NCBI RefSeq assembly: GCF_964340395.1
Contig: NC_135562.1
Coordinates: 6,603,634 to 6,667,633 of the forward strand
DNA from: Glandiceps talaboti
Lineage: Eukaryota; Hemichordata; Enteropneusta; Spengelidae
Length of the DNA: 64,000 nucleotides
Reading direction: 5' to 3'
This document shows, piece after piece, positions 1-15,186 of this stretch. The stretch's first letter is position 1. Each line of letters begins with the position of its first letter. The translations under genes were made by a program, and so were the position numbers. The notes under the pieces were generated by a model. That model was given only the letters and a program-made list of their open reading frames with translations. It made no database searches and was not told the DNA's origin.

Positions 1-46
1 TCTATACCGCAGTGGCAGAGCGTAATAGTTTTGGTAGTACCAAAAC

Positions 47-74
<28 letters not shown>
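1..74 (+). repeat. Penelope-associated terminal sequence plus (AT)n
   Basis: The first 57 bases nearly match 36932-36976, next to the Penelope-like element. Both carry the motif GCAGTGGCAGAGCGTAATAG followed by a self-complementary AGTTTTGGTA/TACCAAAACT junction and then an (AT)n run. The joined inverted ends suggest a head-to-head junction of element termini. The block leads directly into the hammerhead ribozyme, so I read it as an isolated terminal piece of the same element family. The window edge truncates it on the left. Confidence 0.55.
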
Positions 75-77
<3 letters not shown>

Positions 78-120
78 CTCCTGACGAGTGATTTACTCAC
101 GAAACAGGCTTGTAGAGACG
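75..120 (+). ncRNA. Type I hammerhead self-cleaving ribozyme motif
   Basis: All conserved core positions are present: CTGACGA at 81-87, GAAA at 101-104 and the cleavage-site base H17 = A114. Helix II is GTGA 88-91 with TCAC 97-100, closing a 5-nt loop. Helix III is short, ACA 104-106 with TGT 111-113 and a 4-nt loop. Helix I is TCTC 77-80 with GAGA 115-118, then a C119/A76 mismatch and a G120-C75 pair. Cleavage would fall between A114 and G115. Short helix III is known from hammerheads of Penelope-like elements and retrozymes, which often act as dimers. (AT)n tracts flank it on both sides, and a Penelope-type end lies just upstream. Activity is inferred from the fold, not shown. Confidence 0.8.
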
Positions 121-149
121 AAAAACCCGACTTGATTTTCTTCTACCCT

Positions 150-2371
<2,222 letters not shown>

Positions 2372-3165
2372 CAGGTTACCAAAGAAAGTTTTCATCTGGG
2401 ATTATGGGTTATGTCATGTTAACGGGTCATAAGAAATAAGAATTACTTTCGATCGATTAAGTATGGATAATTAATTCACTGATATGGAACCCTGTAATAT
2501 AGCAGATTGTAGGAACAAATTGCTAGCAAACTACGGGAGGGAATGGGGTCACAAGGTTATCGAGAAATTTAAACATCACTATAAAGTCGAAGCATATGTA
2601 TAAACGAACCTATCCAGGTTGCATCACTTATACCTTGCACAAATTAGACTTGAGATTGTATCGCTGAGTAGAAACTGGACGTTTCAGACATTACACTTAA
2701 ATTACATAAATAGAATATGCATCTTCTGTATTGCAGTATATGAACAGCGCCATCGTCAACAGTCGTGCATGGTATGTAATGAAAGCCGATGTATATAACA
2801 TATACGTATCTATGTAGTGGGCAGTGACGTCACCAGTGGCAGTGCAGACCAGAGTAGAAGCATAGCCACACACACCGCCAAGCACCGCGTTAGATACTAT
2901 TACGTCTTGTAACATATCACAGGTATGTATATGCTTACCTAGCTAGAATACAGACAAGGAAAACTGTGACTTTTACTTATCTCTGGATAGCCTCTCCCTC
3001 CACCACATGTGCTCATGAGTTAGTAAATTAGTTTGTTGGTCTGACAGTCTCACTTGCATAAAACTCTGTGACGTGGTAATTTCACAAAAACCAAGCTAGT
3101 CTGTAGGTGACCCAACGATTGTCTAGAAACCATACTTAATAATTATTACATCTCGTAAGGGGAGG

Positions 3166-3242
3166 TTATGTGTATGTATGTATGTATGTATGTATGTATG
3201 TATGTATGTATGTATGTATGTATGTATGTATGTATGTATGTC

Positions 3243-3273
<31 letters not shown>

Positions 3274-3360
3274 ATGTATGTATGTATGTATGTATGTATG
3301 TATGTATGTATGTGTGTGTGTGTATGTATGTATGTATGTATGTATGTATGTATGTATGTC

Positions 3361-3395
<35 letters not shown>

Positions 3396-3445
3396 ATGTA
3401 TGTATGTATGTATGTATGTGTGTGTGTGTGTCTGTATGTATGTAT
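3166..3445 (+). repeat. (TATG)n with (TG)n blocks
   Basis: A 280-bp tetranucleotide microsatellite broken by three short (TG)n blocks. Open frames across it are repeat artefacts. Confidence 0.95.
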
Positions 3446-3622
3446 ATATTGCTACACATCTTAGGTCTGAGGCCTAAGTATAAGAATTCAGTTATTTATC
3501 TAACATTGAACTATTCATCTCGCTCCTTATCCCTGGCTAGAACCCTCTAGCTAATCCACATGTGGTGCTCGTTTAATTACTAAATTACTTAGTAGGTCTG
3601 ACAGTCTCACACGTATAGAATT

Positions 3623-3662
3623 CTGTGACGTGGTAATTTCACAAGAACCAGAAAGGTAGTCT
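3623..3662 (+). other. Possible 5' untranslated exon end and donor for sulfotransferase gene 1
   Basis: The sequence ends AGTCT|GTAGGTGAC with the intron beginning at 3663. This resembles the donor of the proposed first exons of genes 3, 4 and 5 (G|GTAGGTGA). It is the copy nearest the gene 1 acceptor at 5695, giving an intron of about 2 kb. The exon's 5' limit is unknown. The call rests on donor similarity and position only, and the other three copies could serve instead. Confidence 0.25.
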
Positions 3663-3705
3663 GTAGGTGACACAATGATTGTCTGGAAAGCATACTAGTC
3701 AATTT

Positions 3706-5600
3706 GTGTTTTCAATTTCTTACTTGATTCATGGATCTATCATCATGCTCGATACAAGCTTACGTGCACACACACATATATCAAACAACCGTTGAACTGC
3801 AGTCTGTGTGTAGAACTGTAAATGTATTTGAATGTTCTTAATCATCCAGGTATGAAGTTATTATTGGAGAAATTACAATCTATCCTCCTGGACTTGTTAC
3901 TGGACTAGATCATTAGTAAGCCTGAAGAAGGGTCTATGATCGGACAACACCTAGTCCAGTAGAATAAATTATGATTAGCTATAGTACATGATTAGTAAGG
4001 CCTAATAAAAAAAATTGTGTGGTTCAGGTTACCCGACCCCATCTAGCTTTTCACTGCCGACCCTTAACTTTATTTTATACCTGCGAAAAAAAAATAATAT
4101 CGCGAAAACTGTGAAGTCTCGCTAGGATGCGGAAACTGACATCAACTTAAGAAGTCAATATAAAACTATTCTTCCAATCTGTAATGGTTGTACATCTGAT
4201 AGGAAGAAACCAATAACACACAGAGACAAACATAACTACCTGAACTTGACACTCACATATGAAAGAAATATCTAAAAAAAAAAATTAAATAAAAAATCTA
4301 CCTACCCCACCTATTCTAAAATTGAGCGTAATCGGAGCCACGCGATTTTTTTATTAGGCCTGAACATAGAAAACGAATGGTCATATATAGTTTGGCATTC
4401 GTAGCAGTACCACGTCCCCTTTGTAAGTTAATGTATTGATCCACACTTATTGTCACACATGGTTACTCAGAATTTAAGAGTGAAATCGATCTATTTTAAT
4501 TGAATTTATGTGGACCTCAAACATTTTTTGACAACTTAGCTAGCTAAAACAAATTTGTTCAAAGCAAAAATGTTCATAATATGTGTGAACACCACGTGTT
4601 ACCATGGAATCCAAATGAAGGTCATTCTACCTTTATGATGTAACGTTATTTAGTAAACCATATCACCTACGTAGACATGTGGGTAAACAAAACCCTGGCT
4701 TCAGATTCGTATCATATTCAACATTTGAAGAATCTCATGTCAACAAATTGTAGAAATTACATCATTAGGAAGTCTGGTATATGGCAAACATTGCTTAGTG
4801 TGTACATACCACGGGCTGGAGGATTTGGAGCCAACACTAATTTTTGGAGCAGTGTGTGGGTGGGTACGGGAGAGCGAAACTCTCCCCAATAGAAATCTTG
4901 GAAATTTAAGGACTAAGAGAATGCTATCTGATGTTTATTTTAACATGTCAAGATGATTGACAATACCCTTTCCTGATCGCAATCGAAATTTGAATTTTGA
5001 ACAATTCAGAAAACTAACACCAAGAAAAATCCTTAAAGTATATTGTTGCATGCCATACCATTTTAAATTATTTTATCATAATGAACAATTACTGATTCAT
5101 TCAAGGTACTAAGTCAGGTCAGTATTCTTAGGAATTTGATTTGATGGTAGTGTTTGGGTTTGTTTCAGCATTTGCCAAGAGTTAGTATAAACCTTTGACA
5201 AGAAACTTTAAAAGTTAAGAAACACGTGTACCTGGGAATTTAACATTTGTAGCTGGTTTCTGCACTTGCACAACATTATTTTCGGTCATACCCTGGAAGC
5301 AAATTCTTTTTCTGTCTTGAGTTGGTCAGTACATGTTTCCTACTTTTGGCCAACAACAAATTCTTTCTTTCAAAATTCCTCCAGTCCCCCCCCCTCCGGA
5401 AATCAAATGGTGCACCCTTACATATATGGGTTCGGAGCGTACAGATGTTGGACAAAATCCGGGTATGAGCATTGCACCATGTTCAACTACAAAACAGCGC
5501 CCCCAGTCAGTTAATGAAAATGACCGATCAGATCAACATGTGAAGATTCCATGAAATAGAGGGTTAACGGCCATTTCCTCCACACGACATCACTTTCTTG
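3706..5600. other. Non-coding upstream region of gene 1 with a MITE-like element
   Basis: No convincing coding exon was found. Inverted ends AGGCCTAATAAAAAAA (about 3997) and TTTTTTTATTAGGCCT (about 4348) bound a roughly 370-bp non-coding segment, which looks like a MITE. A partial relative of its left end is at 24481. Short open frames at 4677 and 5266-5554 show no family features. A C-rich run at 5387-5396 and another just before the gene 1 acceptor are low complexity. Confidence 0.5.
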
Positions 5601-5703
5601 TAAGAACCCCCCCCCCCTCCCATTGACTGCCAGATTCATGGTAAGTCGATTGATTCCACATTTCAGTAAGAAGTTTTCGTTTTCTTACTTTACAGATTTT
5701 ACG

Positions 5704-7029
5704 ATGAAGAAGGTTTATCGGAGATTTCTTCTTTGTATCATCTGCACTGTTATAGGAAGTATTATACTAGTACATATGTTTCAAAGGCCAAATAAATTGA
5801 AATTAAATGGTGGCTCGATAATGATCGAAGACATACTTGCTGCCAAAAGACCACATGGATCTAAACAAATCTTAAATGTTGAGCGTAAACGTAAAGGACC
5901 ACCAGAAAATTTTGAATTAACAATGGCTCTTCCGATCGACCAGAAAGACAATTTGGCAAACTCCACATTCAATACAATGAACGATAACTCTATGAAAAGT
6001 CAAGCACGGGTTGCAGACGCTGGACAGCAAGGGCTCACTGAGGAAGTTAACTGTAAGTCGTTGCTTTCGGACATTGAGCACGGAATGATTAAAGTTAGAC
6101 AATGTCATCATATGGACAAGGCGCTGCGTCATTGTTTGAATACATCGAAAGTTGGGAGAGAACCACTACGGAACTTCTTCATCCATCAGAACGTCGATAA
6201 AAAGTCTGCCTACACTGCTTATAGGGAGGCAAACATTGCATTCGTGCATATCCCCAAATCTGGTGGCACTTCCGTCGAAGCAATATTGAAAAAGATGGCA
6301 GTTAAAAAGAACATTCGAAGACGGCCAATTTGGCATTGTGGCAATCTGTTCAAAGACGCAAAATTGACAAAACGTAATGAAGGACAAAACTTTTATTATT
6401 CGAAAAGAAGCTATGGCCTACATGATTTCACGAACCCAAGAAGAACATTTGCATATGTCACGTGGTTTCGTGAACCAATAGGAAGGGTAGTATCAACATA
6501 TTACTATTTAAAGAAAACACGTTGTGGGGGGTCTCATGTAATATGCAGAAAATACTTGTTGCATAGTCGGTCGTTAACCGATTACCTTAAGAAAACGCCA
6601 AACCTTCATTACCAAGACATCGATAATTTTAACGTCCGACTTTTACAATTTGGTGACTACCCAGACATCGATGATACGTTTGAAGACTGTTGTGGCTCAG
6701 TAACTCTAAATCAGGCTGACAAAATTCCAGCAATTGAAGAGAAACATTACTTGGCTGCTAAACGAAATTTGGAAAAAATGGCTTTCATCGGACTGACAGA
6801 AGATTTCAAAACATCCCAGGATATGGTTTCACATATATTTGGCATACGTCATGAGAAAAAGGAAGTGCATACAAATGCAAATCCGCATAGTACTAAAGTA
6901 ACAGACTGGGAATTAGAAGAACTAACTAAACGAAATGTATGGGATTTAAAGCTGTATGAAGATGCTAAGAAGATATACCAAGAACAGAAGGAAAAGTATC
7001 TCAAAATGCTGGAGAATTCTAATAAATGA
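5704..7029 (+). CDS. Type II membrane sulfotransferase, paralog 1
   Basis: A 441-residue protein predicted to transfer sulfate from PAPS to a glycan in the Golgi lumen. The start is the ATG right after a 3' splice site (TTTCTTACTTTACAG ending at 5695). An in-frame ATG at 5623 lies inside the intron and is rejected. Residues 7-26 form the signal-anchor helix, followed by a stem to about 115. The 5'-phosphosulfate loop is PKSGGTS (184-190) and the 3'-phosphate motif is WFREPIGRVVSTYY (254-267). Paired cysteines at 134/144, the CC at 329-330 and NST/NTS glycosylation sites are also seen. A C-terminal FIGLTEDF (361-368) recalls the FLVGVTEEL segment of heparan sulfate 2-O-sulfotransferase. The fold fits the sulfotransferase-2 superfamily. 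The acceptor glycan is not predictable. This copy has the most divergent stem and C-terminus (ends ENSNK). Confidence 0.9.
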   Translation: MKKVYRRFLLCIICTVIGSIILVHMFQRPNKLKLNGGSIMIEDILAAKRPHGSKQILNVERKRKGPPENFELTMALPIDQKDNLANSTFNTMNDNSMKSQARVADAGQQGLTEEVNCKSLLSDIEHGMIKVRQCHHMDKALRHCLNTSKVGREPLRNFFIHQNVDKKSAYTAYREANIAFVHIPKSGGTSVEAILKKMAVKKNIRRRPIWHCGNLFKDAKLTKRNEGQNFYYSKRSYGLHDFTNPRRTFAYVTWFREPIGRVVSTYYYLKKTRCGGSHVICRKYLLHSRSLTDYLKKTPNLHYQDIDNFNVRLLQFGDYPDIDDTFEDCCGSVTLNQADKIPAIEEKHYLAAKRNLEKMAFIGLTEDFKTSQDMVSHIFGIRHEKKEVHTNANPHSTKVTDWELEELTKRNVWDLKLYEDAKKIYQEQKEKYLKMLENSNK

Positions 7030-8265
7030 GAAACTCTGACATTGTGCTTACTAGATATACTAGGAAGTTTTGAGGGGTAGGATGGGGTGGGTCCGACGTT
7101 TGGTCACATGCTTCATTGTTTTGTTCATGACACGTTGCTTGACAACAGGAAGAGAACTTACTAGTTTATGCATGATCGAATGTTTGTCCAGTGTGGTAAT
7201 CTCCCCGCAGATGAGAGATAAAGCAAACTGTTAATGTAAGTGATCTATCGCTAATTATAAGATTAGGAATGTTTTAATTTAGATAAGAGGAGAAAAATGG
7301 ACGAGGCATCTTTATTTAGTCTGTAAAGAAAAGAGAGAATTACATACAGCCTCAGACTTTTAGTGGTCTGAGATATAGCTGAGAGCAGGGAAAGAAAAAG
7401 AAATATTTTTAAAACTCAATGAGTGAATAGATCAATATCACACACAAAATAAGTTATATTGCACAACAAAAATTGATCATTCAATCGATCAATCATTCAA
7501 CCAAATAATACATCAATCAATACATCACGATCGATCGAGCATGTAAATCAATTACATGCTCGCTGACCCCTATGGTCCCATTAGGCACGCTGTATTGGAT
7601 GCTTTACAGTTTACATTTTAGTAGGAATTTGCAGAACTTTATGTGTAATTTTTTGGGGGAGGAGCCCTGCCTTAATAGGAGAGGAAGACTACGTCATAAC
7701 TTGGTGGGTGTGTACAACAGTATTGTTAGTAAATTAATTTAAAAAGTGAAATTAATAAAAAGTAGTAACATTCCTCATTACCCTTATTATTATTATTCAT
7801 TATCACGTGACAATTCTACTCCGTCACGTGTCAACAACCACCTGCCACCAGATGATCAGTCGGCCTGAAAAAGGGTCTCAGTAAAAACCGTCCCTTTTGA
7901 AGCCCTCGAAATGCCGGGCATTATTTCTTTTGAATATGTAACGCCTTTCTCTTGATTACAGATGATATGGGGGGGGGAGGGAGGGGGAGAGGGGGGATAT
8001 ATTTGTGGTTGGTGACATGAGACAGAGTAGAAGTAACTAACTGTATATAGTTATTTCGTATTTAACATGCAAAACCGGAGCATCATGTGTTGATCCTCAT
8101 TGTTTCAGTAAACCGATTCCTAAGTTGTTGACCCATAGGCAGGGTCCCTGTGAATTCACATTTGGATCCTTAGGTTGAAAGGCTAATAGGTTAATATAAG
8201 TACGGCTTCTCAACTCCCTTGAGGAATAGAAAGGTACAGACCAGCATGGCCCACGGAATCTACCA
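7030..8265. other. 3' flank of gene 1 and intergenic DNA
   Basis: The first 120 bp after the stop are duplicated at 10490-10606. AATAAA overlaps the last codons. At 7537-7561 there is a 10-bp hairpin (GAGCATGTAA, 5-nt loop, TTACATGCTC). CACGTG E-box cores occur near 7804 and 7825. No coding exon was recognised. Confidence 0.5.
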
Positions 8266-8266
8266 G

Positions 8267-8345
8267 TTGACACGTTAGCCGAGATGGCTAGAGCACTTTG
8301 GCTAGTATTCAGGGGACGTGGGTTCGAATTATATACGTGGTACTT
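8267..8345 (+). repeat. tRNA-derived SINE head
   Basis: It contains a pol III A box (TAGCCGAGATGG, 8276-8287) and a B box (GGTTCGAATTA, 8321-8331) at tRNA-like spacing, then runs into (AT)n. A proper acceptor stem is not evident and the T arm is degenerate, so I call it a tRNA-derived repeat, not a functional tRNA. Confidence 0.55.
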
Positions 8346-8359
8346 TTCTTTCCACGATT

Positions 8360-10468
<2,109 letters not shown>

Positions 10469-10606
10469 AAGAATTCTAATAAATGAGAAACTCTGACATC
10501 GTGCTTACTAGATATACTAGGAAGTTTTGAGGGGTGGGGGTGGGGTAGGTCCGACGTTTGGTCACATGCGTCATTGTTTTGCTCACGACACATTGCTTGA
10601 CAATCT
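10469..10606 (+). pseudogene. Sulfotransferase gene relic: last codons and 3' flank only
   Basis: The sequence from AGAATTCTAATAAATGAG onward matches 7012-7145, which holds the final codons of gene 1 (NSNK and stop) and its 3' flank, with few differences up to TTGCTTGACAA. Nothing of the catalytic domain remains. The simplest reading is that a unit carrying a whole gene was duplicated and about 4.6 kb, including the rest of the gene, was then deleted. Confidence 0.8.
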
Positions 10607-10724
10607 TATATATGTAAGCATTGGTTTGTACGATAGATGCATACACTTACAAGCACATTTCTACATGTCTACCGACCAAACAATCTTCATACTCATCTGC
10701 TCATTAGTACGTTGTGTACTTACC

Positions 10725-10726
<2 letters not shown>

Positions 10727-10779
<53 letters not shown>

Positions 10780-10835
10780 ACGCACACGCACACGCACACG
10801 CACACGCAGACACAGACACAGACTGGTATACGCGC
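10727..10835. repeat. (CA)n microsatellite with CGCACA variants
   Basis: A dinucleotide run that grades into CACACG and CAGACA variants. The open frames on both strands are repeat artefacts. Confidence 0.95.
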
Positions 10836-10839
10836 ACAC

Positions 10840-12400
10840 TGACATACACGTGTACATGTGTATTTGTAGATCCATATACACATAGAAGCACACGAAACAC
10901 GGACGTGCACACACGGACATATCGTTAACAACTATTCATTTTAAATTTTCTACAAAATGTCTGCTATCATAATAGCTCAGCGATCAATGAAATATATTTT
11001 ATTCTATCTTCAGTTATTAAGTCAAAACGTGAATATTAGATTTTGCTGTTTATTTTAATTTTTATGGTTATCATTTCTATTTTAACCAAACCAAACCAAT
11101 TATTTTCAGGGTATTATTACATCAAATAAAGTGGAGTAACTCGTGTGTGGACTTTATTTATCAATTAATTGTAATTAATATTCTTTTGTGGGCTTTTATC
11201 ATGGCTTTAATTTGTCTATAGAATAATCTCACCAGCAATAAGAAGTGAATGTGTGCACCATTGATATTTGAAACGAAGACAAGACGATGGTGACTTTATT
11301 TCATATACATTCTGGAGCCAAAATAACTGTTCTGTCTGAAGAACAGTCTATTCAAGATCATAGTTTCCCTTTGAAAACTCAACTCAGTGAGAGCTTGGGT
11401 GCATTTTAGCATAGACCCTATTGCATGAGTATTGTAACGGTGTTGCACTAATTTAAGTGACAAACAATCAAAGTTACCAGAAACACTTGATGTTTCAGCA
11501 TAATGCCTGAGACGTTATGTCTACCAAATGAAATACGTCTGCTAGTGTTACATTGTAGCTCTCCGTCTACCAAATATAGTATCATTATCACTGATACATA
11601 TGTAACAAGTATTGTCAATGACATTTCAGCTAATAGTGTAGTCAAAGGAAACAATTGACGACTGGTTCAATTACAATGCTGATAGTCAAAGGAAACAATT
11701 GACGACTGGTTCAATTACAATGCTGGTAGTCAAAGGAAATAATTGACGACTGGTTCAATTACAATGCTGGTAGTCAAATGAAACAAATGACGACAGGTTC
11801 AATTACAATGCTGGTAGTCAAAGGAAAAAATTGACGACTGGTTCAATTACAATGCTGGTGCGTTGAATGTGACTTTTAACAAAAACAGTGATCTTCGTTG
11901 TAATCTGCTGTTTGCTCTCACCAACCAAGTGTTTCACTTTTGAATATATATAGACCACTAAAGTGATATAATTTCATATTTCGTTTTTTAAGTCGTGTAA
12001 TATCCTGTAGATAATGTTCAAAAAATACTAAACCATAATCATAAACTTCTAATTAAAAGAGACAATAACAAGTATTCAATGTAAATATCCAGTCCCCATG
12101 GTTTGTAGTCAGACTGAAAATTGTAGTGTGGTGTGCCACATTCCATTTATCAGAAAGACAATAGTTCGCACCTACCTATGGAATACAGGTTATAAGAACT
12201 ACTCATTTCAATGTACAAACAATTCTCAGCCCCAATCTGTCATAAAAAAACATTTCAAACTCAATTTTTTATCATGCCCACTTCTCTCCAACCCACACCC
12301 ACAGTAAATTTAGACCGTTGCCTTAGCTTATTCTTGCCACCAAACGTTACGTAAGTCTGTCTAGCGTTTCTATATCACGTGACGGGCTGTAAAGGTAACA
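10840..12400. other. Intergenic DNA with no recognisable gene
   Basis: AT-rich non-coding sequence. The only internal structure seen is the 44-bp tandem array at 11641-11860. Short ORFs at 11448 (minus) and 12098 (plus) show no family features. Confidence 0.5.
11641..11860 (+). repeat. 44-bp tandem repeat, five copies
   Basis: Units begin GTCAAAGGAAACAATTGACG at 11641, 11685, 11729, 11773 and 11817, so the period is exactly 44 bp. The copies differ by only one to four bases. Confidence 0.9.
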
Positions 12401-12505
12401 GTGACTCCACTGTGTCGTTGATCCAACGTCTTCTAATGTCCAGTGTGATATATATATAGTATCCCAGACAGCAGATTGGGTGTACAACGATATCAACACA
12501 GTATT
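12400..12505 (+). other. Proposed non-coding first exon of sulfotransferase gene 2
   Basis: The block ends CACAGTATT|GTAAGTGTAA, a near-consensus donor at 12506. It lies about 2.7 kb before the gene 2 acceptor at 15181. Upstream are a CACGTG E-box (12377-12382) and a short TATATATA near 12450. The 5' limit is a guess. It lies where the 5' exon would be expected, but its sequence is unlike the first exons proposed for genes 3-6. Confidence 0.35.
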
Positions 12506-12509
12506 GTAA

Positions 12510-14885
12510 GTGTAAATAATATTATATATATATGTAGAAATCCTTCACGAGGGCTCAAGACACCGTGCTTAACTGGGCCGACAGGTAACGTAGTGAAAGT
12601 GTGATTTTATTTTTAAGTGTTTTCCCCCATATTTTCTTAACTATATTCCAAATCTATGTATTATGCGAGACACTAACTGTGTTCACTATCATGCTATTGT
12701 TTTCCGTGCCGTGAGACTAGTAGTGGACACGCCAGGCAAAAGTGATAGGGTCCACTGAGACCTCAACCATGTTGTCTACGCTGAGTGAGACCCCGGCGGC
12801 GGCAGTCCCTGGATGGGTGGGTACCCATGCTTGTTAGCGAAATTTCAAATGTACCCCTTTTCCCGGAATATTTCAATGAACCCCCCCCCCCTTTTTAGTG
12901 AATCTGGGACAAAATCACTGCAAAAAACACCCCCTTTAATATTTCCGAAATCCGGGAGAATTTACCTTCAAGGACACCAAATCCAGGCTCGTACGCTGAT
13001 CTTGCATTAACAATGTACGGTCCTAGATTACGGGACCTTCGTCCCCGGGCCTTCATCGGGAAGTTTCTTCCGAGAGAGAGAGAGTAGAAAAAAGACATCC
13101 TATCCTATTCTCGGAGGTGGATCTGAAAAAGTACCCTTTTTAACGATTCCACGGACCTAGATGGCTGACGAAAAACACCCTCTTTTCCGTGAAATGCGTA
13201 CCCGCTCGTCTGGGATTGCCACCACCGGGGCTGAGACCGATGAGTTTCTCGATTCTAATCGAGAATCTCCGAGGTCTAGATGGTTCTCTATTTTAAACCA
13301 CGATTTAAATTGACATATTTGTAAATAAAGATAATTACTTTTCATTCTATTGTAAAAGTCACGAACAAATTAAAATCGAGCATTTCATTAAAATCAGCCA
13401 AATTCTCGATTTAGCGCCGCCAACTACAAAAGGGTCGATCCAACATCAACAACATTCAAAGCAAAAGGCTATTATTAGTTGAGAGGGTGATCTTGGAGAG
13501 AACAACTTCTGGTTTGAATAGCTTGAAGCCATGAATGTAGACCCTATTTTTTGTGTAAGGTCTATGCTTTTAAATGCTAATACCATACTAACAATGGGTA
13601 TTGGCTTTTTTATTCGATGCAATGGTGGCGTCGAAGCGTACTTCTCTGTCCTTGAATTAAATTCATTACTGTATTCTCACCTTTGTTCTGACGTCCATTT
13701 ACACCGCCAACATTTACATATCATCTATGCCTATAAAGTCCTTCGATTTACTTGTACCATTCATCCTTTGAACCACAGACAATTAAGAAACTTGTCTGTG
13801 TTTGAACCCATGATAGCGATTGGCGTTTTCTGCTAACTAACACCATATTTGTAATCATGAATAATTAATAACTTATGTACGGCAACGCATAGGTCCTCAC
13901 CCAATGTGAAAATGCACGACTCTGCTGACAAGTCAACTTTGATTTCAAGTAACTGATTTGGTGAGCGTGCATCCAGTGCCCGAAATACATGACAGGATCG
14001 TACACATTTTGAACAACATATAGAGTTAAATCCTAAGTTAGGCATCGCTATGATAGTATTTTACCAACATCGTAAACCATTTCACGAAAACTCGAACCAT
14101 AAATGTATTAATACATAGTATCCTATTATACCCCCATGCTTGTACAAAGACCTATAAAGAATTACGTAACTACGGGTGAAAGTTGTCGACGAACTTTGCA
14201 TATTCTTTTCTGATGATGTACATGTTATGTGCTTCCACCGTCAGTGGGTGTTATTGGGCTATAAATTCTAGAGTACATGTACTTAGGGAGCCTTCAGTAT
14301 TTACATGGGGAGGGCCGGAGGAATGGGCGGGGGGGGGGTCACATTTTACAAACTTGTTCTTGGGGGAGGGTCATATTTTGCATTATAATGTTTGAGGAGG
14401 GTCACATTTTGCAATCTGTAGTTTTGTGACCAAATTGAAGATTCAATGATTGTCAATTTGTTTTGTGTGTTTTGAGATGTAAAAGTGAGTTGAGCACTCA
14501 GCATTTATTTTTATAAGTACTTTATATGCCAAAGTACAAATACTTATATTGTTGTAAGAAAATTATTTAATAAAACGATGCATTTTTTATTGAGTGTACC
14601 ATCTCACCTTATCACTCACACTGTCCGTGAATGTTGTTGTTAAAATATCTACATATAATTAACAGTAGTGTCAAGTTTATCACTCTCTTTTGTCGCTGGT
14701 AATGTCTTGGTGTAAATTCATGACGTGGCTATATCCAGAAGTTTTAATTTTCGTGCACTGTCGTCTCCCACCCCTTTAAATAAGCATGGTACTTGGGCAG
14801 TAATCAATGCGCTGTACTCTGTGTTATTTCAGACAACCAAGGCACGGGAGTAATAATATTATTCATAATAATGCATGCGTTGCCT
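12510..14885. other. Probable first intron of gene 2, nothing coding seen
   Basis: No coding exon was recognised. Homopolymer C (12880-12890) and G (14329-14337) runs and a GAGA tract at 13074 are present. The ORFs at 13531 and 14183 lack any recognisable domain. Confidence 0.45.
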
Positions 14886-14889
14886 GAAG

Positions 14890-15145
<256 letters not shown>

Positions 15146-15186
15146 GCCATGATCGGGTTATCTTTTTCCTCTTCTACGCAGGTATC

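Larger units (their letters stand above)
2733..3705 (+). repeat. Two diverged partial copies of the 0.4-1.1 kb block, split by a microsatellite
   Basis: Positions 2733-3160 are a diverged copy of about 430-1115, keeping the 10-bp palindrome GTGACGTCAC (2824-2833), TCTGTGACGTGGTAATTTCAC and CTGTAGGTGAC. A (TATG)n/(TGTG)n microsatellite fills 3166-3445. A further partial copy follows at 3470-3705. With 430-1115 and 8727-9400 this makes four copies. Each ends in a donor-like GTAGGTGAC (GT at 1053, 3103, 3663 and 9345), the same donor used by the proposed first exons of other genes in the array. Confidence 0.7.

Noticed and set aside
3915-3965. CCTGAAGAAGGGTCTATGATCGG as a hammerhead or Penelope end
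   Set aside because: It resembles CUGANGA but lacks GAAA after the helix. Common in repeats and not supportable here.
5623-5703. Upstream ATG extending sulfotransferase 1 by 27 residues
   Set aside because: It lies before the splice acceptor at 5695 and would put an unrelated leader before the signal anchor. The paralogs all start at the MKK-type ATG.
8276-8340. Functional tRNA gene
   Set aside because: A and B boxes are present but the acceptor stem and T arm are not well formed, and it runs into (AT)n.
14210-14240. CTGATGA as a hammerhead core
   Set aside because: No GAAA at proper distance and no pairing helices.
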